A stretch of 64,000 bases of DNA from Cucumis sativus (taxonomy: Eukaryota > Streptophyta > Magnoliopsida > Cucurbitales > Cucurbitaceae): NCBI RefSeq assembly GCF_000004075.3, contig NW_022279512.1, forward strand, positions 1-64,000. Reading direction: 5' to 3'. The notes under the pieces are model-generated. The model was given only the letters and a program-made list of their open reading frames with translations. It searched no databases and was not told the origin of the DNA. A program made the translations under genes and the position numbers. Each line of letters begins with the position of its first letter. Position 1 is the first letter of the stretch. Below, piece by piece: positions 1 through 9,902 of the stretch.

Positions 1-1081
1 CTCTGCAGTCTTCGGGGAATTTGGGCGGTTGTTTCTGTTTCCTCCAGAGGAGGAAGCTTGATGTCGTCTTGCATCTTGAGATTCGCTAGATAAGTCAAAC
101 AACCGTTCAGCCACTGCGTATGCTGACGTGAGGTCTTGAATTCGTTTCTCATACAACTTGGTCCTAGCCCACGGCTTCAAGCCCTCGACAAAACATAAAA
201 CTGTCTTTCTCGGTCATGTCGCGTATGTCCAACATCACCCCCGCAAACTGTTTCACGTAGTCCTGAATGTTTCCCGTGTGCTTCAATTCACGCAGCTTCC
301 GTCGGGCTAGAATTTCGACATTCTCAGGGAAAAATTGCGAACGAAGTTCTCCTTTTAGGGCATCCCACGTGTCGATTGTGCAACGCCCTTCTTGAATGTC
401 CATGTATCGACCTCCACCATAACTTCGCATCTTCTGACAGATGCATGGTTGCCAACGTCACCTTGGCCTCTTCAGTAATTGTGTTCGTGGCTTTGTAATA
501 CTGCTCGACATCAAAGATGAAGTTTTCCAATGCCTTGGCATCTCTCGCCCCACAGAAGGGCTTGGGCTCAGGAACCTTGATTCTGCCCACAGGAATGGCT
601 CCTCCAGCTGGAGCCTGGTTTGCTAGTTCTCGTATAGTAAGGTTCACCCTCGTGTTTACCTATGCGAGCTCATTCCTCACGACATCGAGGGTTGCTCGAA
701 AATCCTCTGTCATGCCGTTGATCATCTCCAACATGTTCTTTTGCGAGTTATCAAGCTCCATAACTCGTTCTTCCATCTGGGCAATAGAGCCCGATGAACT
801 GGCCCCAAGCTCGTAGGCGACATTTCCCGTTTCATTACTCGGGACTCTAGAGTGTCGACTCTAGTCAGTAACTCTTGGATGGGTAGTCCGTCAAGGCGAT
901 CGGACACGGCTTCAATGCCATCAGCTTTCTTGGCAATATCCTCAAGCCGCTGTTCCAAGAACTGGATGGAATCAGGAACTTCCACCAGGTAGAGCATCTG
1001 CTCTTCGATTCCCACAAGTCGCTCATCATGGGTCTTGCTAGACTGTTTCGCCACCGACATCTTTCTGTCACGCACTGTCAA
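1..1081 (-). mobile_element. Ty3/gypsy retrotransposon gag region, broken, runs off the window
   Basis: On the minus strand, a gag polyprotein begins with Met at 1081, thirteen bases inside the primer site, and runs towards the window start. It has a coiled-coil-like N-terminal part (residues rich in E, K, L and R), then the typical core with the motif EDAKLWWRS, then FFPENVEILARRKLRELK and a segment ending in FCRGLEAV. At least two frameshifts (about 735 and 430-440) split the reading frame into three pieces, so it is non-functional. Gag forms the cytoplasmic particle in which such elements reverse transcribe. Protease and pol would lie beyond position 1. The class is called from gag style, so the clade is uncertain. 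Confidence 0.8.
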
Positions 1082-1092
1082 CTAGCCAACCT

Positions 1093-1105
1093 GGCTCTGA
1101 TACCA
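1093..1105 (-). other. Primer binding site for initiator Met tRNA
   Basis: The minus strand reads TGGTATCAGAGCC, complementary to the 3' end of plant initiator methionine tRNA. It lies two bases after the end of the LTR at 1108 and just upstream of the gag start. This fixes the direction of the element and the inner edge of its 5' LTR. Confidence 0.85.
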
Positions 1106-1107
1106 CT

Positions 1108-1654
1108 TGTCACAATCGTAATTCTTCAAACACGATGTGAACGATTGTGCGGCACTTGTTCTAGCTCGACGAACAAGTCAGCCGATCAAAATCCACAAAT
1201 CGCGGACAACTTTAACACATGCTTCAACCTCCCCTCACGTTCTTGGAAAATATTTTTAGAAAACGTGAAAGATGATTAAATTGATTGAAAACATTGTTAA
1301 AACAAGCATTGAAGACTGTCAATTGCAATAAGAAAGCATAGATTGCAAAGAGTACGACAAGGCTTGGGCGGGGATTCAACAGGTATGCCTCCCCTATAGT
1401 ACATTTTTAACATTTTCATCTCTGGTAGGCTTGCATATGAAAATGCCGAAACGTCACACCCAAGCATATCGACTTGAAATTTAAAGCAACTACCTAAACT
1501 ACATACAAGACATAAAGACAAGATAAATTGGGGCTAATCGGAGCATACGGCCATAGGTAAACACACCTTGGACAAGTATGTCCGTTACACTAGGCCTCCA
1601 ATCACCCAAGTTTACCAAAGGAGGGGTAAAAATAAAAATTCCACCTAGACAACA
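1108..1654 (-). mobile_element. 5' LTR of the minus-strand gypsy element
   Basis: Read on the minus strand, this block begins TGTTGTCTAGG and ends TGACA two bases before the tRNA-Met primer site, giving a TG...CA LTR of about 547 bp. The partner LTR is outside the window. Its middle part (about 1370-1480) recurs on the plus strand at 62569-62697, so this LTR family is present at both ends of the window in opposite orientations. The outer edge at 1654 is inferred from the TG and could be off by a few bases. Confidence 0.65.
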
Positions 1655-1658
1655 TGGT

Positions 1659-2264
1659 TGTTAGGATGACCAGTGGTCCTAACAACACGTGGCAGCAGCA
1701 GAAAGGGAATATATATATAGGCGTTTTTTGCTAGGGCTGATTATCTTGGTTATTATGTATTTTGAATGAACGTTGTTCATTGGGGAGAGAGCAGCCCTCT
1801 TACTTGGTTGAAGCTTATGATTCCATATTGAATATATATACACACATATATCAGCTTCTCTCCATTGTACTGTGTGTTTGTGAGTGTGCTGGAAATATTC
1901 TTTGTATTTGTGTGGGTGTGGGTTGAATCTTTTGCAGGTGAAACAAGAACCTACCAGGGGGGACCACTTTGGTAGGGCCGGGAGTTAGAGGAAAGAGATA
2001 AAAGAAAGGAAGCTACAGAGGGAGGGGGTATGGAACTTTGAGGAAGGAAATCTACATTACTCCTTGAGAGAGGGAAAGCAGAGGGTCCAAGTTCATCTTT
2101 GAATTGTTCTTGAGTCTTTTATTTGGTTGCTATTAGTTTGAGTAATTTTTGCTTTGAATCTGTAATCGCGATCAATACTCTATTGATCCACGAAGAGTCT
2201 CAATAATTCGTGTAAGTTTTCATATTATATCAACATATACGAACACTGCTGTGGTGTTCTATCA
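1659..2264 (+). mobile_element. Solo LTR or LTR remnant (TGTTAGG...TTCTATCA family)
   Basis: The block opens TGTTAGGATGACC and closes TTCTATCA. It has a TATA-like AATATATATATAGG near 1707 and purine-rich and T-rich downstream parts as in an LTR R-U5. No primer site follows and no matching target duplication is visible, so it is a solo or broken LTR. The part around 2055-2100 (ACTCCTTGAGAGAGGG) and the ending match the LTRs at 18160-18533 and 13497-13744, so the three belong to one family. It starts five bases after the neighbouring LTR, so the two insertions are nearly abutting. Confidence 0.55.
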
Positions 2265-2633
2265 TAATTCTGAGATACTGAGCTTCGTTTAAGATCCTTC
2301 ACTGTGGCCAAACCGAGTTTGTGAGTTGAACCTTTCATGTATTTATGAGAAATGTTTCTCTATCTATTTGAAGTCTGTTTGATGGAGCATTTGGTTGGGA
2401 AGAGATGACTAACTTTTAGTGGAAAGGCGAAGGACTGGTGAAGCCCTGAAGGGGTGTTGAAGTTGGCTAAAGTTTATGTGTTGAATTGAATTTCTTTAAG
2501 AGAGTGGGTTTTTTTTTTTTTTTTTTGTAGCTTGATTTTTAAATTTGAATTATGTTTATTATACTATAATTATTTATAAACCCTAAACCCTAATAGCATT
2601 TTAGTATCACGAAGTTGGATTATTTTGTTGCAG
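2265..2633. other. Non-coding stretch with a T tract and telo-box
   Basis: No gene seen. It contains an 18-base T run near 2508-2526 and two CCCTAAA units (AAACCCTAAACCCTAA, 2578-2593). Two units are too few for a telomere but match a plant telo-box. The stretch leads directly into the splice acceptor of the PLAA-like exon and probably is its intron. Confidence 0.4.
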
Positions 2634-3191
2634 ATGGAATTTGTGTCTAGAGCATTGAGCATCCTGGTTGCGTTTGGGATGCCAAGTTTTTGGAAAATGG
2701 AGATATTGTCACAGCTTGTTTAGATGGAGTAGTACGTGTCTGGACGGCAGAACAGGAAAGAATTGCTGATCCCCAAGAATTGGAGTTATTTGCTTCAAGA
2801 CTGTCTCAGTATAAGTTGAAGAGGTGCCCCACAACAGCTGCCACACACACACACACACACTCACAAAGAGGAAGTTCCAAAATCCTTTGGTACATCTCTC
2901 TTTCTCTCTCTCTCTCTCTAACTTATTTTGACTTTTTGAGGCAAAAGCATGATTTTGAGCATATCTAAAATAATGTCAGTATAGAATATATTCTGTTCTG
3001 AGTATGATTTTAGCGACTTATGTACATCTTTAATTTATTTGTTCATACCTCATGATAATGTGCACTTTTATTCCTATGTTGACTGTTGGTCTTCTATTTG
3101 ATAAGTTGTCTCTAATTTACTTGTGTTAGGAAGAGGGTTGGAGGATTGAAATTGGAAGAATTACCTGGGATGGATGCTTTACAAATTCCAG
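2634..3191 (+). pseudogene. PLAA/DOA1-like WD-repeat protein fragment (two exons)
   Basis: Exon A (2634-2823) encodes the end of a WD40 propeller: SIEHPGCVWDAKFLENGDIV followed by DGVVRVWT and ADPQELELFASRLSQYKL. Exon B (3130-3191) adds RVGGLKLEELPGMDALQIPG. The exon junctions carry proper AG/GT signals (acceptor at 2632-2633, donor at 2824, acceptor before 3130, donor at 3192) and join in phase. This order matches plant phospholipase A2-activating protein/DOA1, a cofactor of CDC48 that binds ubiquitin. An in-frame TAG at 2648-2650 replaces the Gln expected before SIEHPG, and the rest of the gene is missing on both sides, so this is a dead genomic fragment. The gypsy remnant at 3600 ends it. 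Identity is from memory of the family; alternatives seem unlikely. Confidence 0.75.
2830..3000 (+). repeat. First copy of a 170-bp local duplication in the PLAA-like intron
   Basis: Starting CAGCTGCCACACACAC, this stretch contains CA and CT microsatellites and then AACTTATTTTGACTTTTTGAG. A second copy lies at 3432-3598 in the same orientation with few differences. It lies in the intron between the two PLAA-like exons. Confidence 0.75.
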
Positions 3192-3431
3192 GTCTGGTTA
3201 CACTATTCCATTTTAATAAGAAGCCAAGATGCTATCCGCTTCTATACCTTTTTCCTTTTACCCCTTAATTTCATGAATCTTTGTTGCAAAGTGGATGGGT
3301 GGCAAGGTTTTCTTTTTCTTGATATTTGTGAGATTCTAGGCCAGCTCACACACCCTCGACTAATCTCACGGGATAATCCGCTTGACCCTACAACATTTGG
3401 GTGTTAAGGAAACTCATAGGAAATTAATTTA

Positions 3432-3598
3432 CAGCTGCCACACACACTCACTCACAAAGAGGAAGTTCCAAAATCCTTTTGTTCATCTCTCTTTTTTTTC
3501 TCTCTCTCTAGCTTATTTTGACTTTTTGAGGCAGAAGCATGATTCTGAGCATATCTAAAATAATGTCAGTATAGAATATATTCTGTTCTGAGTATGAT
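3432..3598 (+). repeat. Second copy of the 170-bp local duplication
   Basis: Near-copy of 2830-3000, starting ACAGCTGCCACACACAC and ending GAGTATGATTTTG. It abuts the gypsy pol remnant that begins about 3600. The interval 3192-3431 between exon B and this copy shows no further coding sequence. Confidence 0.75.
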
Positions 3599-3599
3599 T

Positions 3600-6058
3600 T
3601 TGCCGGCCTGTGTTATGTTTAACGCCTTTCTTTTTGCTTCTAGGCTGTACTGGAGCTTGTCATAATCTTCCCATGTTGCCTCATGAGGAGGGAGACCTTG
3701 CCATTTAATCAAAACCTCACAGCTTCCTCTTTTATTCTTCGAGTACCCAAATATTTCCTCCGGTATAGATTTACTCGTGAGTTTCAGTAACGTAAGGCAG
3801 CATGTCTGTCTGTACAAGTTGATGATCACCAACCATTTTTTTGAGTTGGGACACATGAAACACTGGATGGATGGAAGCGGATGCTGGCAACTCTAGCTTA
3901 TACGCAACCAGTATGATGCGTTCCACAATCGTATAAGGCCCAAAGAACTTGGGGGATAGTTTCTCATTTTTCTTTTGTCGTAATGAGATCTGTCTATAGG
4001 GCCTAATCTTCAGGAAGACCATATCGCCAACTGCATACTCCACATCATGACGCTTCAAGTCTACGTTATTTTTCATCTTGTCTGTGCAACGAATTAGTGT
4101 TCTTTTAGGACTCCCAGAATTTCAACTCATGCCTTGAGCTATTCGTTTAAGGTAGTGTTTGGAGTGTGTCCCGGTCACCATAAAACATCAATGGTGGTGG
4201 CATACGTCCATAGATAGCCTGAAATGGAGTGACCCCTACGGATCTCTAAAAAGTAGTGTTGTACCAATATTCAGCCCAATGTATCCATTTTGACCATTCC
4301 TTAGGCCGTTCTCCACAAAAACATCGCAGATACGTCTCCACTCCCCTATTAACCACCTCAGTTTTCCCATCCGACTGAGGGTGATAAGCGGTGCTTCGAT
4401 TTAATCGGGTGCCTGCCATTTTGAACATTTCTTGCCAAAAGTTGCTCAAGAATACCTTATCTCGGTCGGACACTATCGATTTGGGAAAGCCATGAAGTCG
4501 GACAATCTCCTTAACAAATATATTTGCTGAATCTGTCCACCACTACAAAGATGACTTCGAAACCATTCGATCTTGGTAAGCCCTCGATAAAGTCCATAGA
4601 TATATCGCTCCAAATATTGTTTGGACTGTCCAGGGACAGCAGCAGTCCGGTGGGGGATAGTGCTAGGGAGTTGTTCTTCTGACATATTACACATTCCTCA
4701 CAATACTTCTTAACATCCGCCTTCATTCCTTCCCAATATAGCTCACCAGTTGGTCGTTTGTATGTGCATAAAAATCCAGAATGGTCTCCAAGTACCGAAT
4801 CATGGTAAGTATGTAGGATTGTGGGTATCAATGTAGATGTTTTGGACAGCACAAACTTATCCTTATATCTTAACATACCTTGTCGGATGGAGAATTTACC
4901 CTCTGTTCCTTCTTCCATTGCTTGTAGTTCTTCCATTATTTTGCTCAACTTTTCATCCGCTTCGACTTCCTTTTTAATCACCAGAATGTCAACCAATGTA
5001 GGAGCTGTTATGCTACCGAGGTTAACTGTAGGAGGCATCCAAGACAAGGCGTCTGCTGCTTTATTCTCCAAGCCGGGTTTGTAGACCACCTCAAATGAGT
5101 ATCCCGTTAGCTTCGCTACCCATTTCTGATACTGAAGCTGTATCACTCTTTGTTGTAATAAGAACTTCAAGGATTTCTGATCGGTCTTCACAATAAATTT
5201 TCTTTCCAACAGATATGGTCGCCATCGTTGCACAGGCAAGATTACTGCCATTAATTCCCTTTCATATACAGGCTTGGCCCTATCTCTTAAGGCTAACGTA
5301 TGGCTAAAGTATGCTATGGGGCGCTTGGCTTGGACGAGTACGACTCCTACCCTATATCTCGATGCATCTGTTTCCATTTCAAAGGTGGCATTGAAATCAG
5401 GCAACACCAAAACGGGCAGGGTCATCATGGCTTTCTGTAGTTGTTGGAGTGCCTCCTTAGACTCCTCAGTCCACTGGAATCCCCCTTTCCTAAGTAGTTG
5501 AGTCAATGGTGCGACAATGAAGCCATAGTGCTGAACGAACTTTCTTTAGTAACAGGTGAGGCCTAGTAATCCTCGTACCTCTCTTATATTACTGGGTATA
5601 GGCCATTCCCTGATTGCTCTGATTTTCTCGGGGTTCACTTCAACTTCTTGTCCTGAAATGATATGACCCAAATAATCAATACGTTCTTGCGCGAAGCTGC
5701 ACTTCTTCTGGTTTGCATATAACTCATTCTTTCTCAGGATTTCCAATGCTAACCCAATGTGCTTCAGATGATTTTCCAAGTTCTCACTGTAGATTAGATA
5801 TGTCGTCGAAAAATACTAATATGAACTTCTGCAAAAATGGTTTAAATATTGAGTTCATTAGAGCTTGGAAAGTGGATGTGGCATTAGTTAAGCCGAATGC
5901 CATAACCATAAATTCATAGTTTCCATCATGTGTTCGAAATGCTGTTTTTTCGATGTCTTCTCCACACATTTTGATCTGATGGAACCCCGCCTTTAAATCA
6001 ATCTTTGAAAACCAGTTTGCTCCATTTAATTCATCGAAAAGCTCCTCAACCACCAGAA
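3600..6058 (-). pseudogene. Decayed gypsy chromovirus pol (RT, RNase H, integrase, chromodomain)
   Basis: Read on the minus strand from 6058 down. Reverse transcriptase pieces come first, with [10 protein letters not shown] and the catalytic FFDD (5784-6053), then AQERIDYLGHI (5546-5779). Next is a 331-residue open part (4511-5506) with RNase H (METDAS, AADAL) and the zinc-binding region of integrase (CEECVICQ) leading to DFIEGLPRSNGF. The integrase core follows in new frames ([19 protein letters not shown]; 4246-4473), then the C-terminal part (3771-4076) and a chromodomain (VLIKWQGLPPHEATWEDY, 3656-3856). At least five frame changes make it dead. The RT N-terminus, protease, gag and LTRs are absent, so it is truncated at both ends. 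It is similar throughout to the complete element at 20339-25651 but more decayed. Confidence 0.85.
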
Positions 6059-6061
6059 TAG

Positions 6062-6225
6062 GGAATTTTTATCTTCAAAAAGTTCACCCAAATCAATGAA
6101 TGAATAACCATGTTAATTGACTGGTTCTTTTTTTTTTTTTTTTTTGACATAATTACAACTAAGATGCACTTTTTTATTGAAAAGATACAAGTAAGAGGGT
6201 AAATTTTGAGTTTTCTCACTATATA
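6062..6225 (+). repeat. Direct repeat upstream of the PMEI region, copy 1
   Basis: About 160 bp with the landmarks CACCCAAATCAATGAATGAA, a long T run, GACATAATTACAACTAAGATG and TAAATTTTGAGTTTTCTCA. A diverged copy in the same orientation is at 8258-8400. The two bracket the PMEI-like gene about 2.2 kb apart. It may be a small transposon family or the edge of an old duplication. Confidence 0.65.
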
Positions 6226-7568
6226 TGTTGCCAAAAAACCTGGTGTAAAGTGTAAGTATTTTCTTAATAATTTCATTTAAACCATGCTCAATTCTACGCA
6301 ATATGAGTTTTGGTCCTTTATTATGAAAGTGCATATTTAGATTTGGTTACGAATGTTTTGTTTTATGAAAAAATCATTTGTGACTATTGTTTCAATCTTT
6401 TCAATTGAAACACGTGCACATATTCACGTGAAATATCTTAATTCTATTTAATTTTTAAATATGCTTTAGCATATAATAAACAAATATTATACAATATTAA
6501 TGGTAAAATTATTATTTAAAAAAGAAAAAGAAATTCATTGTTGTAGTAATTAAATAATTGAATTAATGTATTAATATTTGATCCAATATTGTAATATATA
6601 GAATACGATAATTTTTTATTCTAATATGTCAATGTGAAATCACAAGAAATGATGCAATTTTTCACCATTCGTTACTACTTTGAATCAATTAAATCCCCTT
6701 TTGTGTGTGTTTGTTTTCTTTTGAACTTTGGGATTTCGTGACGTTTTTTTTTTCTAATGTGTAACTGCAAGAGTTTATTTTGTTTTTCTTTTACACGTAC
6801 ATTTTACATGTAAGTTTGGAGGAATCAATGCACCAATTTGATGTGTGTGCAACCATCTCCACTCTAAACAGAATGCATCGTATCTCGAAGATCAACTAGT
6901 CACATCCTATCAATATTAGTTACACATATTCAACATAAGGTTTTATTTTTTAAAATATAGAACTTTATTTTGTAAACTAAAAAATTGGAAAAATCTTCTT
7001 TCCAAACATTAAAATGGACACTTACAATAGAAAAGTCACAACTACGTTAGATCACAAAAAGTAATATAAATTTTTTTCGACAATTTAAGAATAAAATAGA
7101 TGTATATAATTTTTTTTCTCCACGAGCGCATTTAATATAGTAGAGATTTCAACGCTGATTACAAATTTAGTTTACATCATGTCAAGGTAATATTACTCTG
7201 TATTTTTTTCCCTAAAAGAAGGTGTCCATAAATTTGTAACTTTTTGCTACTAAACCCAACTTTAATTAGTGTTTATGTAATGTTTTAAAATATTTATAAA
7301 ATATAGTACAACTTTAGTAATTTTTCATCGGCAGGAAATTATCTATTAATATAAGTCTATTAGTGTCTATTAGGATATTATATTTTCAAATCTCGTCTTT
7401 TATTTAGTTATTTTGATTAGTTGGAATTATCTATTAATTGATTTTTTTTATCTAATTTTAAATTTTAACCAAAGTAATCAATTCCGATCACCATCCCACT
7501 GTAATGTTATTATTTTAAAAATTAAACTTCATTTTATTTATTGATTAAAATCTTCAAGTACATAGCCT
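6226..7568. other. AT-rich non-coding sequence
   Basis: No reading frame, RNA gene or recognisable transposon was seen. The stretch is strongly AT-rich with many short homopolymer runs. It lies downstream of the PMEI-like gene, so any polyadenylation signal for that gene would be in the part just below 7568. Confidence 0.5.
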
Positions 7569-8087
7569 TCAAAGAAGATTGGATATAACCAAAATAATGC
7601 TGCATATATCATTTAGAGTCTTGCCATTCTTCAAAAGCAACGATGTATCCTTAGGCGGCTGTGCGAACTTATCCTGACAGTCACCAATATTAGTCATGGC
7701 ACCAGAAGTTACAATATTGACACCATTAAAGTCCCCAAGTGCCAAGTCCTTTTGGGCATTTTCAATGTCACCAATAGCTTCATCATAGCTCTCAGCACAA
7801 GACGAATATCGTTGCTTAAGTTGAGGATTGGTGGCGGTTTTTGCCAGTGAGTTGGCTAAAGTCAAAGATTTTTCAGCATTTGTATGAGCAAGGTTTAAGG
7901 TGTATACAGCCAAGCCTTTTAGATTTGTAGTGCCCGCAGATTTCAACACACTTGAACAAAATTGTGGATTTGAGGTTTTTGGACAGATGGTGGAAACGAC
8001 GTCATTAGATGATGCCACATTTGAAATGATGGTGAACGAAAGAACTCCAACGAGAGAGATAATAATGAGACAAGAGTTATTGGCCAT
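7569..8087 (-). CDS. Pectin methylesterase inhibitor-like protein, intact
   Basis: A single-exon reading frame of 172 residues from the Met at 8087. It starts MANNSCLIIISLVGVLSF, a hydrophobic signal peptide expected to send the protein to the cell wall. The mature part has the spaced cysteines of the PMEI/invertase-inhibitor four-helix bundle: CPKTSNPQFC in the N-terminal hairpin, then YSSCAESYDEAI and NIGDCQDKF, and it ends LLLKNGKTLNDICSIILVI. Length and architecture fit the family, whose members bind and block either pectin methylesterase or acid invertase; sequence alone does not tell which. An in-frame ATG lies 15 codons upstream (8132), but it is only about ten bases after the TATA box, so it is probably outside the mRNA. 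No stop or frameshift is seen. It is the only clearly intact host gene in the window. Confidence 0.85.
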   Translation of the reverse strand: MANNSCLIIISLVGVLSFTIISNVASSNDVVSTICPKTSNPQFCSSVLKSAGTTNLKGLAVYTLNLAHTNAEKSLTLANSLAKTATNPQLKQRYSSCAESYDEAIGDIENAQKDLALGDFNGVNIVTSGAMTNIGDCQDKFAQPPKDTSLLLKNGKTLNDICSIILVISNLL

Positions 8088-8140
8088 TTTAATTTTTCTT
8101 TGTTGTTTCCCGTCCTTATTGATATGATTCATTTGATAAA

Positions 8141-8155
8141 TACATATATATATAG
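8141..8155 (-). promoter_or_regulatory. TATA box of the PMEI-like gene
   Basis: The minus strand reads CTATATATATATGTA. Transcription would be expected to start about 25-35 bases further on, near 8115-8125, which is downstream of the ATG at 8132 and upstream of the ATG at 8087. This supports the shorter protein. Confidence 0.6.
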
Positions 8156-8257
8156 ATGAAATTTAGAGAAATTGTTTGTTTTTCTTATGGAGGAGAAATG
8201 GCAGTTGTGATTAAATAACTAAATAACCCATTCTAGTCTTTTTTTGGTACTTTTATC

Positions 8258-8400
8258 TTGAAATAGCCCACCCAAATCAATTCATGAATAATCACATTAA
8301 TTGTCTTTTTTTTTTTTTTACATAATTACAACTAAGATGGGTTTATTTTTATTTTTATTCATAAGATACGACTAAGATGTTAAATTTTGAATTTTCTCAT
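8258..8400 (+). repeat. Direct repeat flanking the PMEI region, copy 2
   Basis: Shares CACCCAAATCAATTCATGAA, a T run, ACATAATTACAACTAAGATG and TTAAATTTTGAATTTTCTCA with 6062-6225, in the same order and orientation, with small insertions and substitutions. It lies upstream of the PMEI-like promoter. Confidence 0.65.
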
Positions 8401-8639
8401 CAATCCATTAGAGGTGACCTATGCTCCAATCTTTTCTTACCAACAATTTAGGCCTTATAAGTGTATAGAAAATTGAACAGTGAATAGGATAGTTAGGCTT
8501 TGTAAAACTTACAAGTTACATAGTCCAAACTCTGATGTCTCTTCCGTTCCTGTCCTGCTTTGATTTTACCCCCTTCTTTTCTCAAATACATTTTTCTACA
8601 TTGTCGTTTCTTCTTCTCTAACTCATTCTTTCCAATTAT

Positions 8640-9785
8640 ATAACATGTCCGTATGTACCAGAAATACAGTGAGCGGAATTCATGGAAGTTTTTCCCTGTT
8701 TCAAGTTCTAAGGTATGTGCCTCCAGACATCCCAGAAGTCAATATCCTAGTGCTTTCTGTATATATATTGAAGAATTTTCGTTGTTTACTTTTCTGGCTG
8801 AAAAGGGGGGACACGAAACTTATGTGACAGAAATCAAAGGATAACGTGTCTACAGTAAATCGAAATAAGAGTCTGGTTTTCATTGAGTTCAACGTATTCC
8901 TCAAACAGAAACACAGGGCCGTATGCATACTTCTACGACTACAGTAGTCATCATGCTAGAGGTAAACTATTCCATAAGTTCACTATAAATTGTGAAATAA
9001 GAACTGTCTGATACTTGTCAAATAAGAATTACATGCGTTAATCAGACTAATGTGTGGTAGAATATTACCTGAATTTGCTAAGTTTGTCCTGGACAGTTGT
9101 CTAATGTTAATTCTTTCCCCATTTCCTTTATAGGTCCCTGATATGCTATTGTGCTCCATTTTTGCCATTAGCAATTATAATGTGAAAAGCTATCTCTTTG
9201 TTAAAAATACCTAGATGATGGATTAATGTGGAGTGACCGATTAAAATGTTCTGTCATATCACACCAGTGCCTTAACATGAAAATCCAAGTGCATTACTAT
9301 ACAGTTATCCTTATATATAGTTGATATTCATAGTGTTCGTACTGTTTCTCTGTAGGAGTGTTAACAATTTAGATATGATAATTTCTCTTATTTGACTTTG
9401 TTCTCCGTTGCATTTGCATCTTGATCAGCTATGTTTATCTTGATTTGTTGAGCTTATGTTATTATTGCATCTAGGCAGATGAAGTTGAAGTAGTGATTGA
9501 TCCGAAGGACATTGAACTGACTACTGCAAGATCTGGGGGCGCAGGAGGTGTAACTTTACTTCAAATATTGCTTGCAATTAGCTCTCTGAATTTGTTCTCA
9601 TAAAACCAAAAAAATGGTAGAATAACCTTTCTATTTATTTCTCGTTGTCAATAATTATGCAGGGCGAAATGTCAACAAGGTGGAGACAGCAATTGATCTT
9701 TCCCCAAGCCGACAGGAAACCACATTTTTTGCACTGAAGAAAGGACTCAACTTGAGAATAAGATTCGAGCTTTTCTATTGCTACG
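8640..9785 (+). pseudogene. APG3: Plastid peptide chain release factor 1-like (APG3) fragment, dead
   Basis: Four exon remnants are readable. At 8640-8713: RMYQKYSERNSWKFFPVSSS. At 8790-8940: AEKGGHETYVTEIKG, then RVYSKSK, ESGFH and VQRIPQTETQGRMHTST, broken by three in-frame stops (TAA, TAA, TGA). At 9475-9547: [25 protein letters not shown]. At 9663 to about 9780: [12 protein letters not shown] and, after frameshifts, [11 protein letters not shown]. The splice sites at 9547/9548 and 9662/9663 are kept. The order matches bacterial-type RF1 as found in chloroplasts, which hydrolyses peptidyl-tRNA at UAA/UAG. The catalytic GGQ reads GGR, because CAA has become CGA across the exon junction. The N- and C-terminal parts are absent. 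Confidence 0.8.
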
Positions 9786-9835
9786 AGCCAAACTATGAGC
9801 ATCCATTACAATCATAGCATTTCTCACATCATCGT

Positions 9836-9902
9836 ATAAATTACGTGAATGTGCACCTCATTCATACAATTTATGAATGAGGTGCACATTCACGTAATTT
9901 AT
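9836..9902. repeat. Near-perfect hairpin with 30-bp arms
   Basis: Arms 9836-9865 and 9873-9902 are exact reverse complements with a 7-base loop (ACAATTT). Each arm contains GTGAATGTGCACCTCATTC or its complement. It lies just after the release-factor pseudogene. It could be a tiny foldback element, a MITE relic or a small-RNA precursor; no flanking target duplication was identified. Confidence 0.85.

Noticed and set aside
2578..2593. Telomere-like CCCTAAA repeats
   Set aside because: Only two units, so neither a telomere nor an interstitial telomeric array; at most a telo-box.
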